From: an uncultured Campylobacterales bacterium
GTDB taxonomy: Bacteria; Campylobacterota; Campylobacteria; Campylobacterales; Arcobacteraceae
Assembly (NCBI GenBank): GCA_947494995.1
Contig: CANLWY010000006.1
Span: 124,001 to 188,000 of the forward strand
DNA length: 64,000 nt
Direction: 5' to 3'
In this document: piece after piece, positions 8,069-19,559 of the stretch
Layout of the letters: every line of letters starts with the position of its first letter
How positions within the stretch are numbered: the first letter of the stretch is position 1
Notes under the pieces: model-generated
What the model was told of the DNA's origin: nothing
The model's database searches: none
What the model saw: the letters and a program-made list of their open reading frames with translations, nothing else
Position numbers and translations under genes: made by a program

Positions 8069-8671
8069 TTATTCATAAAAAGAGTCTATATTTGTTTTAT
8101 GTCTTTGTGCCCACTCTTCAAAACTCATTGCAGCTTCTTTATCAGCTTTTACCTTACTCTCTTGATAAATTTCTTCTGCTTTATCTTTTGGAATAACTGC
8201 AATACCTTCTTCATCTGCAACTATTATATCACCTGGATTTACATTTATTCCACCTGCAACTATAGGAGTGTTAACGGGAACTGCATTTTTCTTAGTTCCT
8301 GGCATTGCTAAAACACCACGTCCAAACATAGGCATTTTCATTTCTCGAATCTCTCTAATATCTCGTACAACACCATCTATTACAAAACCTGCAATCCCTC
8401 TTTTTTGTGCAATTGCAGTAACATTTCCACCTATAACTGCATAGTCCATTGTATTTGATTGGGCAACTATAATTGAACCTGCTGGTGCTTCATATACTGC
8501 TCTATGAAGGGCTAGGTTTTCACCTGCAAGCATTTCAACTGTAAATGCAGGTCCTGATATTCTTGGAATACTTGGCCATAACTCTTTTATACCAGCATCC
8601 ATAAAGCTTTCTCTTTTTAAAGCTCCTGCATAATCACAAGGCGATATCTCACTAAATTTTTTATAATCCAC
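8069..8671 (-). CDS. RraA-family protein
   Basis: A 200-residue protein of the RraA/HMG-aldolase family. It shows G-P-A-F-T-V near residue 40, G-G-N-V-T-A-I-A-Q-K-R-G near residue 80 and the hallmark G-F-V-I-D-G-V-V-R-D-I near residue 98, whose Arg-Asp pair binds substrate and metal in aldolase members. The C-terminal D-E-E-G-I-A-V-I-P strand completes the fold. In E. coli RraA inhibits RNase E; other members are 4-hydroxy-4-methyl-2-oxoglutarate aldolases or oxaloacetate decarboxylases. Epsilonproteobacteria usually rely on RNase J/Y rather than RNase E, so an enzymatic role is more likely here (inference). It stands alone between the methyltransferase and katG. Confidence 0.75.
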   Translation of the reverse strand: MDYKKFSEISPCDYAGALKRESFMDAGIKELWPSIPRISGPAFTVEMLAGENLALHRAVYEAPAGSIIVAQSNTMDYAVIGGNVTAIAQKRGIAGFVIDGVVRDIREIREMKMPMFGRGVLAMPGTKKNAVPVNTPIVAGGINVNPGDIIVADEEGIAVIPKDKAEEIYQESKVKADKEAAMSFEEWAQRHKTNIDSFYE

Positions 8672-8730
8672 ATTCTCTCCTAGTATTGATAGTTGGTATT
8701 ATACTATTTAAATTTTACTTAAGATGTTTG

Positions 8731-8761
8731 AATAAACCAGAGCTAAAAAGTCTGGCTTATT
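8731..8761 (-). terminator. Hairpin downstream of katG
   Basis: On the minus strand AATAAGCCAGA pairs with TCTGGTTTATT, with one G-U pair, around a 9-nt loop, about 20 bp past the katG stop. The run of A upstream and T on the opposite strand make it look like a terminator, though the U-tract on the katG side is weak. Confidence 0.45.
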
Positions 8762-8779
8762 TTTTTTAAATGGATTGTT

Positions 8780-10999
<2,220 letters not shown>

Positions 11000-11089
11000 T
11001 TACTAGTTTAAGATTTTAAAAATCTTTTTGTTTTTGTTTCATTAATGAAAGAGCATCTTCATTTAAATAAGGATTTTCTCCTTTTATGA

Positions 11090-11527
11090 TTAAGAAATCA
11101 TGTTTGACATCATCCAAATATCTTTCTCAAATTTTGCTACTTTTTCATCTGCAAAAGCTTCAGTTGTTTTATCTTCTACTTCTGATGCTACTTTACTTAA
11201 GTTTTTAAATTCATCAAGTAAGTAATTATATTCTTCAATAATTGCTGTAACAATTTCTTTTGAATTAAATGACTCTTTTTCTTCAGTTTCAACTTTTGTA
11301 GCATTTGCTAATTCTTGAATAGTCAAATAAGGTTTTCCACCTAATTGTAAAACTCTTTCTGCTGTATCATCATAAAGTTCTGACATATTGTTATAAATCT
11401 CTTCTGTATGGCTATGTACAGGGAAGAAATCCATACCTTTAATATTCCAATGATAGTTATGCATCTTTATATATAATGCATGTGCATCTGCCTGTATTTG
11501 TTTTAATTGATTAATTACTGTTGACAT
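11090..11527 (-). CDS. dps: Dps-family DNA-protecting ferritin-like protein
   Basis: A 145-residue Dps/NapA-type miniferritin. The ferroxidase ligands are visible in H-N-Y-H-W-N-I-K-G near residue 25 and H-S-H-T-E-E-I-Y-N-N-M-S-E-L-Y-D-D near residues 38-55. Dps assembles a 12-subunit shell that oxidises ferrous iron with hydrogen peroxide, lowering Fenton damage, and may bind DNA or, as in Helicobacter NapA, lack strong DNA binding. The N-terminus has few lysines, so DNA binding is uncertain. It sits between trxA and katG in the peroxide-defence cluster, 21 bp downstream of trxA. Confidence 0.92.
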   Translation of the reverse strand: MSTVINQLKQIQADAHALYIKMHNYHWNIKGMDFFPVHSHTEEIYNNMSELYDDTAERVLQLGGKPYLTIQELANATKVETEEKESFNSKEIVTAIIEEYNYLLDEFKNLSKVASEVEDKTTEAFADEKVAKFEKDIWMMSNMIS

Positions 11528-11548
11528 TTTTTATCCTTTGTATTTAAT

Positions 11549-11866
11549 TTAAAGATATTTATTTATCTTTTCTTCTAATGCAACTTTTGAAGTTGCTCCG
11601 ATTATTTGGTCTACGACTTCACCATCTTTATAAAATAGAATTGTAGGAACCGACCTTATTTGATTTTTAACTGTAAGGTTTTGTTGCTCCTCTGTATTTA
11701 CTTTACAAATATTTGCTTTACCTTCATATTCTTCAGCTAATTGATCTATAACTGGAGAAATCATTCTACAAGGTCCGCACCAAGGTGCCCAAAAGTCAAC
11801 TAATGAGACACCAGATTTTACTATCTCTTCCATATTTGCTTCTGTTATTTCAATATATTTGCTCAT
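11549..11866 (-). CDS. trxA: Thioredoxin
   Basis: A 105-residue single-domain cytoplasmic thioredoxin with the W-C-G-P-C active site (Cys30 and Cys33) and the cis-Pro loop R-S-V-P-T near residue 72. It reduces protein disulfides using thioredoxin reductase, and is the natural electron donor for the 2-Cys peroxiredoxin encoded 9 bp upstream. The tight spacing implies one transcript and a peroxiredoxin-thioredoxin partnership. Confidence 0.95.
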   Translation of the reverse strand: MSKYIEITEANMEEIVKSGVSLVDFWAPWCGPCRMISPVIDQLAEEYEGKANICKVNTEEQQNLTVKNQIRSVPTILFYKDGEVVDQIIGATSKVALEEKINKYL

Positions 11867-11875
11867 GCCATCTCC

Positions 11876-12472
11876 TTATAATTTATCTGCATTTTTCTCT
11901 AAGTATTCAGCTACACCTTCAGTATCTGCTTTCATACCTTCATCACCTTTGTTCCATCCTGCTGGACAAACATCCCCGTGTTCATTTGTAAAAATCATTG
12001 TATCTACCATTCTTACCATCTCATCAATATTTCTTCCTAGTGGTAAATCATTGATTACTGCATGTCTTACAGTTCCATCTTTGTCTATTAAAAATGAACC
12101 TCTTAATGCAACCTCTTCATTGAATAACACATCATAGTCTTTTGCAATTTGTTTGCTTAAATCTGCAACCATTGGGAATTCAACTCTTCCAATTCCACCT
12201 AATTCTACTGGAGTTTCTCTCCAAGCAAAGTGTGCAAACTGTGAATCAATTGAGCATCCTATTACTTGAATTCCTCTTTCTTCAAAATCTTTCACTCTCT
12301 TTGAAAATGCTATGATTTCCGAAGGACAAACAAATGTAAAATCTAATGGCCAGAAAAATAATACTGCACCTTTTTCACCTATATTTTTATATAAATTAAA
12401 ATCTTCTACTATTTGACCATCTTTTAATACAGCAGTTGCTGTGAAATCTGGAGCTTTTTTTGTTACTAACAT
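11876..12472 (-). CDS. ahpC: 2-Cys peroxiredoxin (AhpC/TsaA type), copy 1
   Basis: A 198-residue typical 2-Cys peroxiredoxin. The peroxidatic Cys49 lies in D-F-T-F-V-C-P-S-E and the resolving Cys169 in D-V-C-P-A-G-W. It reduces hydrogen peroxide and alkyl hydroperoxides. It is about 85 percent identical by hand alignment (30 differences in 198) to the second copy at 30299-30895. It differs in having an extra Cys at residue 73 (V-I-G-C-S-I-D) where copy 2 has Val. First gene of the trxA-dps-katG cluster, with the shared 20-bp element 84 bp upstream of its start. Confidence 0.95.
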   Translation of the reverse strand: MLVTKKAPDFTATAVLKDGQIVEDFNLYKNIGEKGAVLFFWPLDFTFVCPSEIIAFSKRVKDFEERGIQVIGCSIDSQFAHFAWRETPVELGGIGRVEFPMVADLSKQIAKDYDVLFNEEVALRGSFLIDKDGTVRHAVINDLPLGRNIDEMVRMVDTMIFTNEHGDVCPAGWNKGDEGMKADTEGVAEYLEKNADKL

Positions 12473-12556
12473 TATATTTCCTTTGATAATTTTTTTCTTT
12501 TGCTAGTGAAAGTATAGAAGAAGTAAACTTAAAACATACTTAATATTTATTATCAA

Positions 12557-12576
12557 AGGATAATTTTTTTCCTTTA
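12557..12576 (-). promoter_or_regulatory. 20-bp element shared with the second peroxiredoxin gene
   Basis: On the minus strand, in the direction of the peroxiredoxin gene, the sequence is TAAAGGAAAAAAATTATCCT. The identical 20 bases lie at 30165-30184 upstream of the other peroxiredoxin gene, in the same orientation to the gene. It contains an imperfect dyad (AGGA...TCCT). A peroxide-responsive regulator such as PerR is a candidate binder; the distance to the start codon is 84 bp. Confidence 0.55.
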
Positions 12577-12648
12577 ATTGAAGATAGTTTGATTTTTAGG
12601 AGTTTGTTTGAACTGTAGGTTTTTATTTATTTGATTTTGATATTAAGG

Positions 12649-12679
12649 ATAATATAAAGAGGAAACCTCTTTATATTAT
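12649..12679. terminator. 14-bp perfect hairpin at the end of the OmpA-like gene
   Basis: Arms 12649-12662 and 12666-12679 are perfect complements around a 3-nt loop and overlap the stop codon at 12676-12678. There is no clear U-tract on the minus strand. It probably defines the 3' end of the lipoprotein transcript. Confidence 0.55.
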
Positions 12680-13419
12680 TGTATACAAGCGTCTACAATA
12701 GACTGTTGATTAGGATATAAATAGATTTCAACTCTTCTATTTAATCCCATATTTTGTGCAGTTGTGTTAGGTGCTATTGGTTTGTTAAAAGAACAACCTT
12801 TTGAAAAAACTTGATTTGAAATACCGCTATTATAAATAGTATTTCCTACATTTGTTGCTCTTTGTTCTGATAGTTTTTGATTATATTCATATGAACCTCT
12901 ACTATCAGTGAAACCAACAACTTGAACTAATGTATTTGGATAACTTTTTAATACATCAGCAATCTTTGCAATTTTTCTTGAAGCTTCTTGTGTTGGTATT
13001 GCAGAATTAGTTTCAAAAACCATGCTGTCTCTTAGCATAATTTTTACATATTTATCTGTATTTGAGACAATTAAATCATTATCTGGATTCATAGCTGCAT
13101 TTGGGTTATTATTCACATTTGTTTCTAATTTATTTGCAACTTCTTTTGCTTGTTGATCCATAGAGTAACCAATTCCTCCACCAATAGCTGCACCAATAGC
13201 ACCACCAATAACGGCTCTTTTACCTTTAGAACTTCCTTTTGTAGAAGCACCAATCACTGCACCTAAAATACCTCCAATAAGTGCACCTTGTTGAGTCTTA
13301 CTCATTCCTGTATTATCTGAATTAGGTTGTGGATTATTCCCTTGCATTGCACAACCTGTTAACATTGTTGCTACAATTATTCCTGCTGCAAACTGTTTAA
13401 AAAGTGTTGTTTTAATCAT
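12676..13419 (-). CDS. OmpA-family lipoprotein with glycine zipper (YiaD-like)
   Basis: A 247-residue envelope protein. The N-terminal signal ends in the lipobox T-M-L-T-G-C, so Cys23 should be lipidated. Residues about 45-85 form a glycine-zipper segment (G-A-L-I-G-G-I-L-G-A-V-I-G-A and a second G-G-A-I-G-A-A-I-G-G-G-I-G), typical of membrane-associated hairpins. Residues about 120-240 form an OmpA C-terminal domain, with the peptidoglycan-binding motif G-F-T-D-S-R-G-S-Y-E-Y-N and N-R-R-V-E-I. It probably ties the outer membrane to the cell wall. It is transcribed alone, divergent from pyk. Confidence 0.85.
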   Translation of the reverse strand: MIKTTLFKQFAAGIIVATMLTGCAMQGNNPQPNSDNTGMSKTQQGALIGGILGAVIGASTKGSSKGKRAVIGGAIGAAIGGGIGYSMDQQAKEVANKLETNVNNNPNAAMNPDNDLIVSNTDKYVKIMLRDSMVFETNSAIPTQEASRKIAKIADVLKSYPNTLVQVVGFTDSRGSYEYNQKLSEQRATNVGNTIYNSGISNQVFSKGCSFNKPIAPNTTAQNMGLNRRVEIYLYPNQQSIVDACIQ

Positions 13420-13562
13420 ATGTAAAATCCTTTTTTTTCTGTATTATATTATATCACTTTTTGGTGTAACAATTGTGAAATAGACTATAAAAATATATTG
13501 TAACTACTATGTAAACCAATTTGGATATAATTGCGATTATAATAAATATCAAGGAGAGCCCT

Positions 13563-15029
13563 ATGTATAGAACAAGGTATAAAAGAACAAAAATTTTAGC
13601 AACATTAGGACCAGCAAGTAATAGTGTAGAAGTAATAGAAGGGCTTGTAAAAGCTGGTGCAAATATGTTTAGACTTAATTTCTCTCATGGGAGTCATGAA
13701 TATCATGAAGAGACTTTAAAAAATATTAGATTTGTTATGAACAAACTTGATGTAACAATTGGTGTATTACAAGATATTTCTGGTCCAAAAGTAAGGATTG
13801 GAGAATTAAAAGAGAAGTTTGAACTTTTTGCAGGAGATGAACTTACTTTTGTAAAAAATGATATTTTAGGGTACAAGAAAGCAGAAAAAAAATATATAGT
13901 ATCAACAAACTATCCAGAGTTACTTGATAAGGTTCAAACAAATGAGTATATCTATCTTTATGATGGAACAATTAGAGCAAAAGTTATTGAAACAGGTAAT
14001 GAAGTAAAAGCAATAGTTGAAAATCATGGAACATTAACTTCAAAAAAAGGTATCAACTTTCCAAATACTGTAATTGATATTAATGTAATTACTAGAAAAG
14101 ATGAAGAAGATATTGCTTGGGGAGTTAAACATAAAGTTGACTATTTTGCAATCTCTTTTGTTCAAAATGCAAATGATATGAGAACAGCAAGAAAACTTTT
14201 AGGTAATTATAATGGAAAGCTTGTAGCTAAGATTGAGAAGTTTGATGCTGTTGAGAATATTGATGAAATTATTGAAGAATCAGATGGTATTATGGTAGCA
14301 CGTGGCGATTTAGGAATAGAAGTTCCTTATTATGAAGTACCTACTATTCAAAAGACACTTATAAAAAAAGCAAATCAAGCTTGTATTCCAGTTATTACTG
14401 CAACACAAATGTTATTATCAATGACACATAATGAAAGAGCAACAAGAGCAGAGATTTCAGATGTAGCAAATGCAGTTTTAGATGGTACAGATGTTGTAAT
14501 GTTATCAGAAGAGAGTGCCGTTGGTATTAATCCAGTTAATACAGTAGAAACAATGGCAAATATCATTGCAAAAACTGAAGAGATGTATCCTTTTGATAAG
14601 CATGATAAATTATCATATCAAGATAAATTTGATGTTATTCAAGGAACAGCAACAAAACTTGCTGATGATTTAGGTGCAAAAGGTATTATCTCTCTTACTA
14701 GTTCAGGGTTATCAGGAAGAAAGATTTCAAGATATAGACCAAAAACTCATATTTATATGTTTACACATAAAAGACGAGAACTTAATCCTATGTGTGGACT
14801 ATGGGGAGTTGAACCTATTGCAAAAATAAAAGAATCAGGTGCTTCTAAAATGATTCAAACAATGTTAAGAAAGTTAGATGAAAGAGGTTTATTAGATAAA
14901 GATGCAACTTATGTTGCAACATTTGGATATCCAGTAGGTGTTCCAGGAAGTACAAATACAATTAAGATTTTAACTCCTTCAGAGATGGAGTATTATATGA
15001 ATCTTCAATTATCGAAAAAGAAAAATTAA
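13563..15029 (+). CDS. pyk: Pyruvate kinase
   Basis: A 488-residue pyruvate kinase converting phosphoenolpyruvate and ADP to pyruvate and ATP. It shows R-T-K-I-L-A-T-L-G-P-A near the start, F-R-L-N-F-S-H-G near residue 38, the catalytic M-V-A-R-G-D-L-G-I-E near residue 245, and I-T-A-T-Q-M-L near 280. An upstream ATG at 13521 would add 14 hydrophobic residues; ATG 13563 is preferred because AAGGAGAG stands at ideal distance and families start near R-x-T-K. Its stop overlaps the 3' end of the convergent histidine kinase gene by 4 bp. Confidence 0.96.
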   Translation: MYRTRYKRTKILATLGPASNSVEVIEGLVKAGANMFRLNFSHGSHEYHEETLKNIRFVMNKLDVTIGVLQDISGPKVRIGELKEKFELFAGDELTFVKNDILGYKKAEKKYIVSTNYPELLDKVQTNEYIYLYDGTIRAKVIETGNEVKAIVENHGTLTSKKGINFPNTVIDINVITRKDEEDIAWGVKHKVDYFAISFVQNANDMRTARKLLGNYNGKLVAKIEKFDAVENIDEIIEESDGIMVARGDLGIEVPYYEVPTIQKTLIKKANQACIPVITATQMLLSMTHNERATRAEISDVANAVLDGTDVVMLSEESAVGINPVNTVETMANIIAKTEEMYPFDKHDKLSYQDKFDVIQGTATKLADDLGAKGIISLTSSGLSGRKISRYRPKTHIYMFTHKRRELNPMCGLWGVEPIAKIKESGASKMIQTMLRKLDERGLLDKDATYVATFGYPVGVPGSTNTIKILTPSEMEYYMNLQLSKKKN

Positions 15030-16990
15030 ATACTCAAAGGTAGTTCTATTTTAAATAGAGCTCCCTTATAGTTTTCATTCTCATATGAAAACTCTTTATT
15101 TTCAACTTCTATTTTTCCATTAAGACTTGAATCAATTATATTTTTTGTCATATAAAGTCCAATACCTGTTCCTTGAGATTTAAATTTTGTTGTGAAATAT
15201 GGTTCGAATACTCTATTAAAAATCTTATTAGGTATTCCTCCTGCATTATCATAAATTTTTAAAATAAGTAAGTTATTTTTTTTAGAAGCTTCTATAAAAA
15301 TCAACTTTCTTTTCTTTTCATTTTGAAGGGCATCTTTTGCATTGTTTATGATATTTAAAATGACTTGTATTAATTCATTTTCATAACTTTGAAGTTCTAT
15401 CTCATCAATTTTTTGAATAACTTCTATTTTATGATTTGTTAAATTTGCAGAGATTAAACTTAGAACTTTTTGAACAGTATTTTTTATATAAAAGTTTTGT
15501 ATTGATTTGTCCCTTGAGTAGAAGTTTCTAAAGTCATCAATAGTATTTGATAATATTTTAGTACTTTCTACAATCCCTACTAGATCTTTATCTAACTGGG
15601 CGTCATCTAAAACCCCAACTTCTTTTTGAACTCTTATTCCACTTGCAAGGGTACTTATTGCAGAAAGAGGTTGTCTCCATTGATGAGCAATATTCCCAAG
15701 CATTTCTCCCATTGCTGCGAGTTTTGATTGTTGGTTTAATATAATATCTTTTTGTCTCATTACAGATACTTGTTTCTTAACTTGTTGTTCTAGTTCATAG
15801 TTGAGTTTTTTAAGTTTTAAGTTGTTTTCTTCTATATTTTCAGAATAATATTGAAATATGTTTTTTAATTTTTTTGATAGAAGTATTAAAAGAATAATTA
15901 CTATAAAAGTAACTAGTGTAGAAACAAAAATAAAAGTTTTTATGTCATTTTCAAGTTCTAATCTAAGTTCATTACGTTTTTTTTCTATTTGTTGATTTAT
16001 CTCTCCTGTATAAAGTCCAGTTCCAATAATCCAGTCTAGTGTAGGAATATGTTTTATATAAGATATTTTTTTTGATATTTTATTTGTTTTAAAAAGATTT
16101 TCTGATTGGATATATTCAATAAAAGTTCCATTTGATGATATTGCTTTGTTTATAATATTTTGTACATTTTTTTGAATTTTTTTATCTAATTTTTCTAAAG
16201 GGATACCAATAATTGAATTGTTTTTATGACTTAAAGCAACACCCTTAGTATTCATAATAAAAATATAGCTATCATCTTTATAATCAATAGTATTGATAAA
16301 ATCTGTATCATTTTTTGATATATTTTCTTTTATATCATCAAGATAAACTGCAGTACCAATATAAAGGTTAAGTGGTGTAAATTTTTTTACATATCCAATT
16401 TTTTTTAATTTTTTACTACTTCCTAATTTATTCCAATACCATTGGTTAAAACCTTGACCTGTTTTTTGCAGAACAGCCTTAAAACTTTTATAAATATTTT
16501 TTCCATTTTTATCCACTATATTTTTTATTGAAGTTCCAACAAGTTTTGGATTAGCAGGAAGAGAGACAATTGTTCCATCTAAAGTATGCACAAAATAGTA
16601 CCCATTTCCATTGAAAAATCGTATATCTTTTAATTCCTGATCTATTTTTTTATATATTTCATCATAACTCAGATGTTTATTTGCATTATAGATAACATCA
16701 AGTTTTTTAAAACCTATTTTTACAATATCTTTGACTTTTGCTTTCTCTTTTTTTATCTCTTTTTCATAGTTATAGTTTAGAAGAAGAGATAGGTTTTCTA
16801 CTCTTTCTTTTATTTTATTTTTTAAGTTATTGATATGATTTTTTTCAATATTAGTTAATTCTAAATTATGAGTTTTATGCATTGAAGATATAAATATATT
16901 AGTAAGTATAAATGAAGTTAATATTACTCCTGCAATAGGAAGTAATATTATCCATTTAATAATTTTTGTTTCATTATTTATATTATTCAT
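15026..16990 (-). CDS. Cache-domain sensor histidine kinase
   Basis: A 654-residue membrane kinase. One membrane segment near residues 14-32 and a second near 355-375 enclose a periplasmic region of about 320 residues. That region has two Cache-like modules, seen as G-Y-Y-F-V-H-T-L-D-G near residue 125 and S-Y-I-F-I-M-N-T-K-G near 240. A coiled coil follows. The kinase H-box G-N-I-A-H-Q-W-R-Q-P-L lies near residue 432, with N-box N-I-I-N-N-A-K-D-A near 550 and G-box G-T-G-I-G-L-Y near 615. Cache domains usually bind small organic acids or amino acids. No response regulator gene is adjacent, so the partner is unknown. It overlaps convergent pyk by 4 bp. Confidence 0.88.
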   Translation of the reverse strand: MNNINNETKIIKWIILLPIAGVILTSFILTNIFISSMHKTHNLELTNIEKNHINNLKNKIKERVENLSLLLNYNYEKEIKKEKAKVKDIVKIGFKKLDVIYNANKHLSYDEIYKKIDQELKDIRFFNGNGYYFVHTLDGTIVSLPANPKLVGTSIKNIVDKNGKNIYKSFKAVLQKTGQGFNQWYWNKLGSSKKLKKIGYVKKFTPLNLYIGTAVYLDDIKENISKNDTDFINTIDYKDDSYIFIMNTKGVALSHKNNSIIGIPLEKLDKKIQKNVQNIINKAISSNGTFIEYIQSENLFKTNKISKKISYIKHIPTLDWIIGTGLYTGEINQQIEKKRNELRLELENDIKTFIFVSTLVTFIVIILLILLSKKLKNIFQYYSENIEENNLKLKKLNYELEQQVKKQVSVMRQKDIILNQQSKLAAMGEMLGNIAHQWRQPLSAISTLASGIRVQKEVGVLDDAQLDKDLVGIVESTKILSNTIDDFRNFYSRDKSIQNFYIKNTVQKVLSLISANLTNHKIEVIQKIDEIELQSYENELIQVILNIINNAKDALQNEKKRKLIFIEASKKNNLLILKIYDNAGGIPNKIFNRVFEPYFTTKFKSQGTGIGLYMTKNIIDSSLNGKIEVENKEFSYENENYKGALFKIELPLSI

Positions 16991-16993
16991 AGT

Positions 16994-17024
16994 GGCTTAT
17001 TATAGCGTATAGCTATAATAAGTC
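16994..17024. other. 13-bp hairpin between TolC-like and kinase genes
   Basis: GGCTTATTATAGC (16994-17006) pairs with GCTATAATAAGTC (17012-17024), with one G-U pair. It fills most of the 60-bp gap and may terminate or attenuate transcription into the kinase gene, or form an operator-like palindrome. Confidence 0.4.
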
Positions 17025-17050
17025 AAATGTATTAAAAAAGTAATAAATAA

Positions 17051-18238
17051 TTAAATTTTAGAGTATAAAGCTAGTAATTGAATCTGTTTTTCAAACTCAT
17101 AAATTTTAAGCTCTAATGATTTGATTTTTTGTGAGTTTAATAGTATATTTACATCACTTTGTGTTTTAAGTTCAGCTTCTTTCTCTTGTAATATAATTTC
17201 TAATAAAGAGTCATAAAGTTTATAATCATCTTCTGCAATTTTTTTCTTTATATTTAGTGTTTTAATTTTAGAAAGAGTTGTTCTATAAAAGTTTTTTTCT
17301 TCAAGTTCTATGTTTCTCAAGTTTATTTTTGATTTTAAGAAGTTAAGTTTTTGGTTTTCAATTTCATTAAAGGCTCTTACATCAAGAGGCATAGAAATAG
17401 ATAAACCATAGTTATATGAATTTTTGTTTGTGATTCTATTATCTGGATTTACATCATGATATTGAGTATGATTTGCTTCAATATTAAATGTTGGAAGATA
17501 TCTTGCTACTGTCATATCTTTAAAATGATCTTTTTGTTTTACATCAGCTTTTGCTTTTAAAACTTCAATATTTTTAGTTATAAAGTTTTTTTCATCTGAT
17601 AAACTTAATACAGGAAGTTCAAAGTTTGTATAATCTGCACTTGCAATATTTAAAAACTTATAGTTTAATTCTTCTTTTTGATACTGTAAATCTGCAATAC
17701 TATTTTTAATCTTATTTGCATCAAGAATTGCACTATCTAAAGTTGAAGTATCTAAAAAGCCAGTTAATACTTGTTCTTTTTTTCTTTCTACATCAATTTG
17801 AGAGTTTTTTAAAAGTAATTCATTCTTTTTTATATTTAAATCTATAATATGCAAGTTAAAAAGCATTGTGATTGCATTTTTTATAATATCTTTTTTCTGT
17901 AAATCAATATCAATTTTATTGTAATCATATGTAGCATTTGCATATTTTATAGCACTAAAAATTCCGCCACTTTTGAAAATAGGTTGATTTATGTTAATTG
18001 CAGACCTAGCTGAGTCATAGATATCTCCATAGCTTTTAGTATATGAAAGAGTAATAGGGTTAATCCAGTCTTTTTTTAATTTTGAGCTGTTTTCAATATT
18101 TTGCTCTTCACTATATTTAAATATGCTTAATCTATCATTTGAAAGGATGTTTTCATCAACTTTATCTTGACCATTTAAAAATAGTGGCAAAGATAAAGTT
18201 AGAGCTAAAAAAAGTTTAGCTGATTTTTGATAATGCAT
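17051..18238 (-). CDS. TolC-like outer membrane efflux protein
   Basis: A 395-residue protein with a signal peptide (basic start, then L-F-L-A-L-T-L-S-L-P-L-F-L-N-G) and long alternating helices with coiled-coil character typical of outer membrane efflux proteins. The segment N-Y-G-L-S-I-S-M-P-L-D is a family-like beta strand. It is slightly short for TolC. An upstream ATG at 18262 also has a strong ribosome site, but that lies inside the aminotransferase gene and puts eight polar residues before the signal. ATG 18238 with AAAGG in front is preferred. It overlaps the 3' end of the aminotransferase gene by 23 bp, suggesting cotranscription. No membrane-fusion or pump gene is beside it. Confidence 0.75.
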   Translation of the reverse strand: MHYQKSAKLFLALTLSLPLFLNGQDKVDENILSNDRLSIFKYSEEQNIENSSKLKKDWINPITLSYTKSYGDIYDSARSAININQPIFKSGGIFSAIKYANATYDYNKIDIDLQKKDIIKNAITMLFNLHIIDLNIKKNELLLKNSQIDVERKKEQVLTGFLDTSTLDSAILDANKIKNSIADLQYQKEELNYKFLNIASADYTNFELPVLSLSDEKNFITKNIEVLKAKADVKQKDHFKDMTVARYLPTFNIEANHTQYHDVNPDNRITNKNSYNYGLSISMPLDVRAFNEIENQKLNFLKSKINLRNIELEEKNFYRTTLSKIKTLNIKKKIAEDDYKLYDSLLEIILQEKEAELKTQSDVNILLNSQKIKSLELKIYEFEKQIQLLALYSKI

Positions 18239-19400
18239 TTTGTAACCTTTTAAATCCTTCATTTATCTCCTCTTTTGAGATAGTTAAAGGAGGTAAAAAT
18301 CTTAAAGTATTTTTCCCTGCTCTTAGAATTAAAACACCTTCTTCAAAAGCAGTTGGAATAACTTTTGCTAATGTGTCTGCATCTTTTACTCTTAAACCTT
18401 TCATAAGCCCAAGACCAACTTTATTTGTAAAGATATTTTTGTTGTTTTCAAAAAGTTCTGTCAATTTTGAATCAAAATATATTGAAGTTTCATCTAGTTT
18501 TCCAGAGTTTTTATATTCATCTAAAATGTCAAGAACTTTGTTTGCCGCCGCAGTACTTAAGTAGTTCCCTCCAAAAGTAGAACCATGATCACCTGGTACA
18601 AAGATATCTTTATGTTTAGTAATAACTGCTCCAATCGGAACACCTCCTCCTAAACCTTTTGCCATTGTAATAATATCAGGTTCAATTTCATAAAGGTTTG
18701 ATGCTAAAAATTCACCAGTTCTATATGCTCCTGTTTGCACTTCATCAATAATTAATAAAATACCTTGCTCTTTTAAAAAATTTGCTAATTCTTGAATATC
18801 TTCTTTTTTGAAAGGTTGTACACCACCTTCTCCTTGAACAAGTTCAATCATAACAGCAACTGTTTCATTATCAATTGAGTTATAAATATCATCAATTTTA
18901 TTGTCATAAGAAAAACCTTCTGGATATGGTGAGAAGTTGTCACTATGCATAGAGCTTTGTCCTGTAGCTTTTACTGTAGTAATAGTTCTTCCATGAAAAG
19001 AGTGTTCTAGTGTAATTACTTTATATCTTTTATTATCAAACTTTGTTTCACCATATTTTCTTGCAATTTTAATTGCTCCTTCATTTGCTTCTGCCCCTGA
19101 GTTTGCAAAAAATATTGCAACATCCATTTCTGATAGTTTTGCTATTTTCTCACCAAGTTTAGCCTGTGGTTCAATAGCATAAAGATTTGAAATATGCGTT
19201 ATATTATTTACTTGTTTGTAAATTGTATCTGCAACTTCTTTATTCCCGTGTCCAACTGATACAACTCCTATTCCTGATGTAAAGTCTATATAATCTTTAT
19301 CTGTTTCATCAAATAATGTTGCATTAATTCCTTTTTTGAAATTAACGTAGTTTCTTGGATATGTATTCAAAATATATTGTTTATCTAATTGTTCTAACAT
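18216..19400 (-). CDS. argD: Acetylornithine/succinyldiaminopimelate-type aminotransferase
   Basis: A 394-residue class III PLP aminotransferase. The features are F-A-N-S-G-A-E-A-N-E near residue 100, H-G-R-T near 135, the D-E-V-Q-T-G PLP aspartate motif near 215, catalytic Lys in M-A-K-G-L-G-G-G-V-P-I-G near 245, and T-F-G-G-N near 275. Length and motifs fit ArgD, which makes N-acetylornithine in arginine synthesis and can also serve in lysine synthesis. Related GABA or ornithine aminotransferases are possible but less likely. It is divergent from the HD-GYP regulator gene. Confidence 0.88.
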   Translation of the reverse strand: MLEQLDKQYILNTYPRNYVNFKKGINATLFDETDKDYIDFTSGIGVVSVGHGNKEVADTIYKQVNNITHISNLYAIEPQAKLGEKIAKLSEMDVAIFFANSGAEANEGAIKIARKYGETKFDNKRYKVITLEHSFHGRTITTVKATGQSSMHSDNFSPYPEGFSYDNKIDDIYNSIDNETVAVMIELVQGEGGVQPFKKEDIQELANFLKEQGILLIIDEVQTGAYRTGEFLASNLYEIEPDIITMAKGLGGGVPIGAVITKHKDIFVPGDHGSTFGGNYLSTAAANKVLDILDEYKNSGKLDETSIYFDSKLTELFENNKNIFTNKVGLGLMKGLRVKDADTLAKVIPTAFEEGVLILRAGKNTLRFLPPLTISKEEINEGFKRLQNALSKIS

Positions 19401-19559
19401 AGTTTTCCCTATTTTTAAGTCTTGAAATTATAGCCAGTTTTTTTAAACAAAATATTAACGCTTATTATTACTTATCTTAATATTAGAATAAGATTTTTTT
19501 TTATTTTATGTTACAAATGATATAATCCCAAGATGATAGTGCATTTATAGGAATTTTTA

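Noticed and set aside
11003-11100. Open frame on the minus strand continuing past the dps stop in another phase, ending near 11008
   Set aside because: It has no credible start with a ribosome site and partly overlaps dps; the dps C-terminus itself looks complete. Probably chance.
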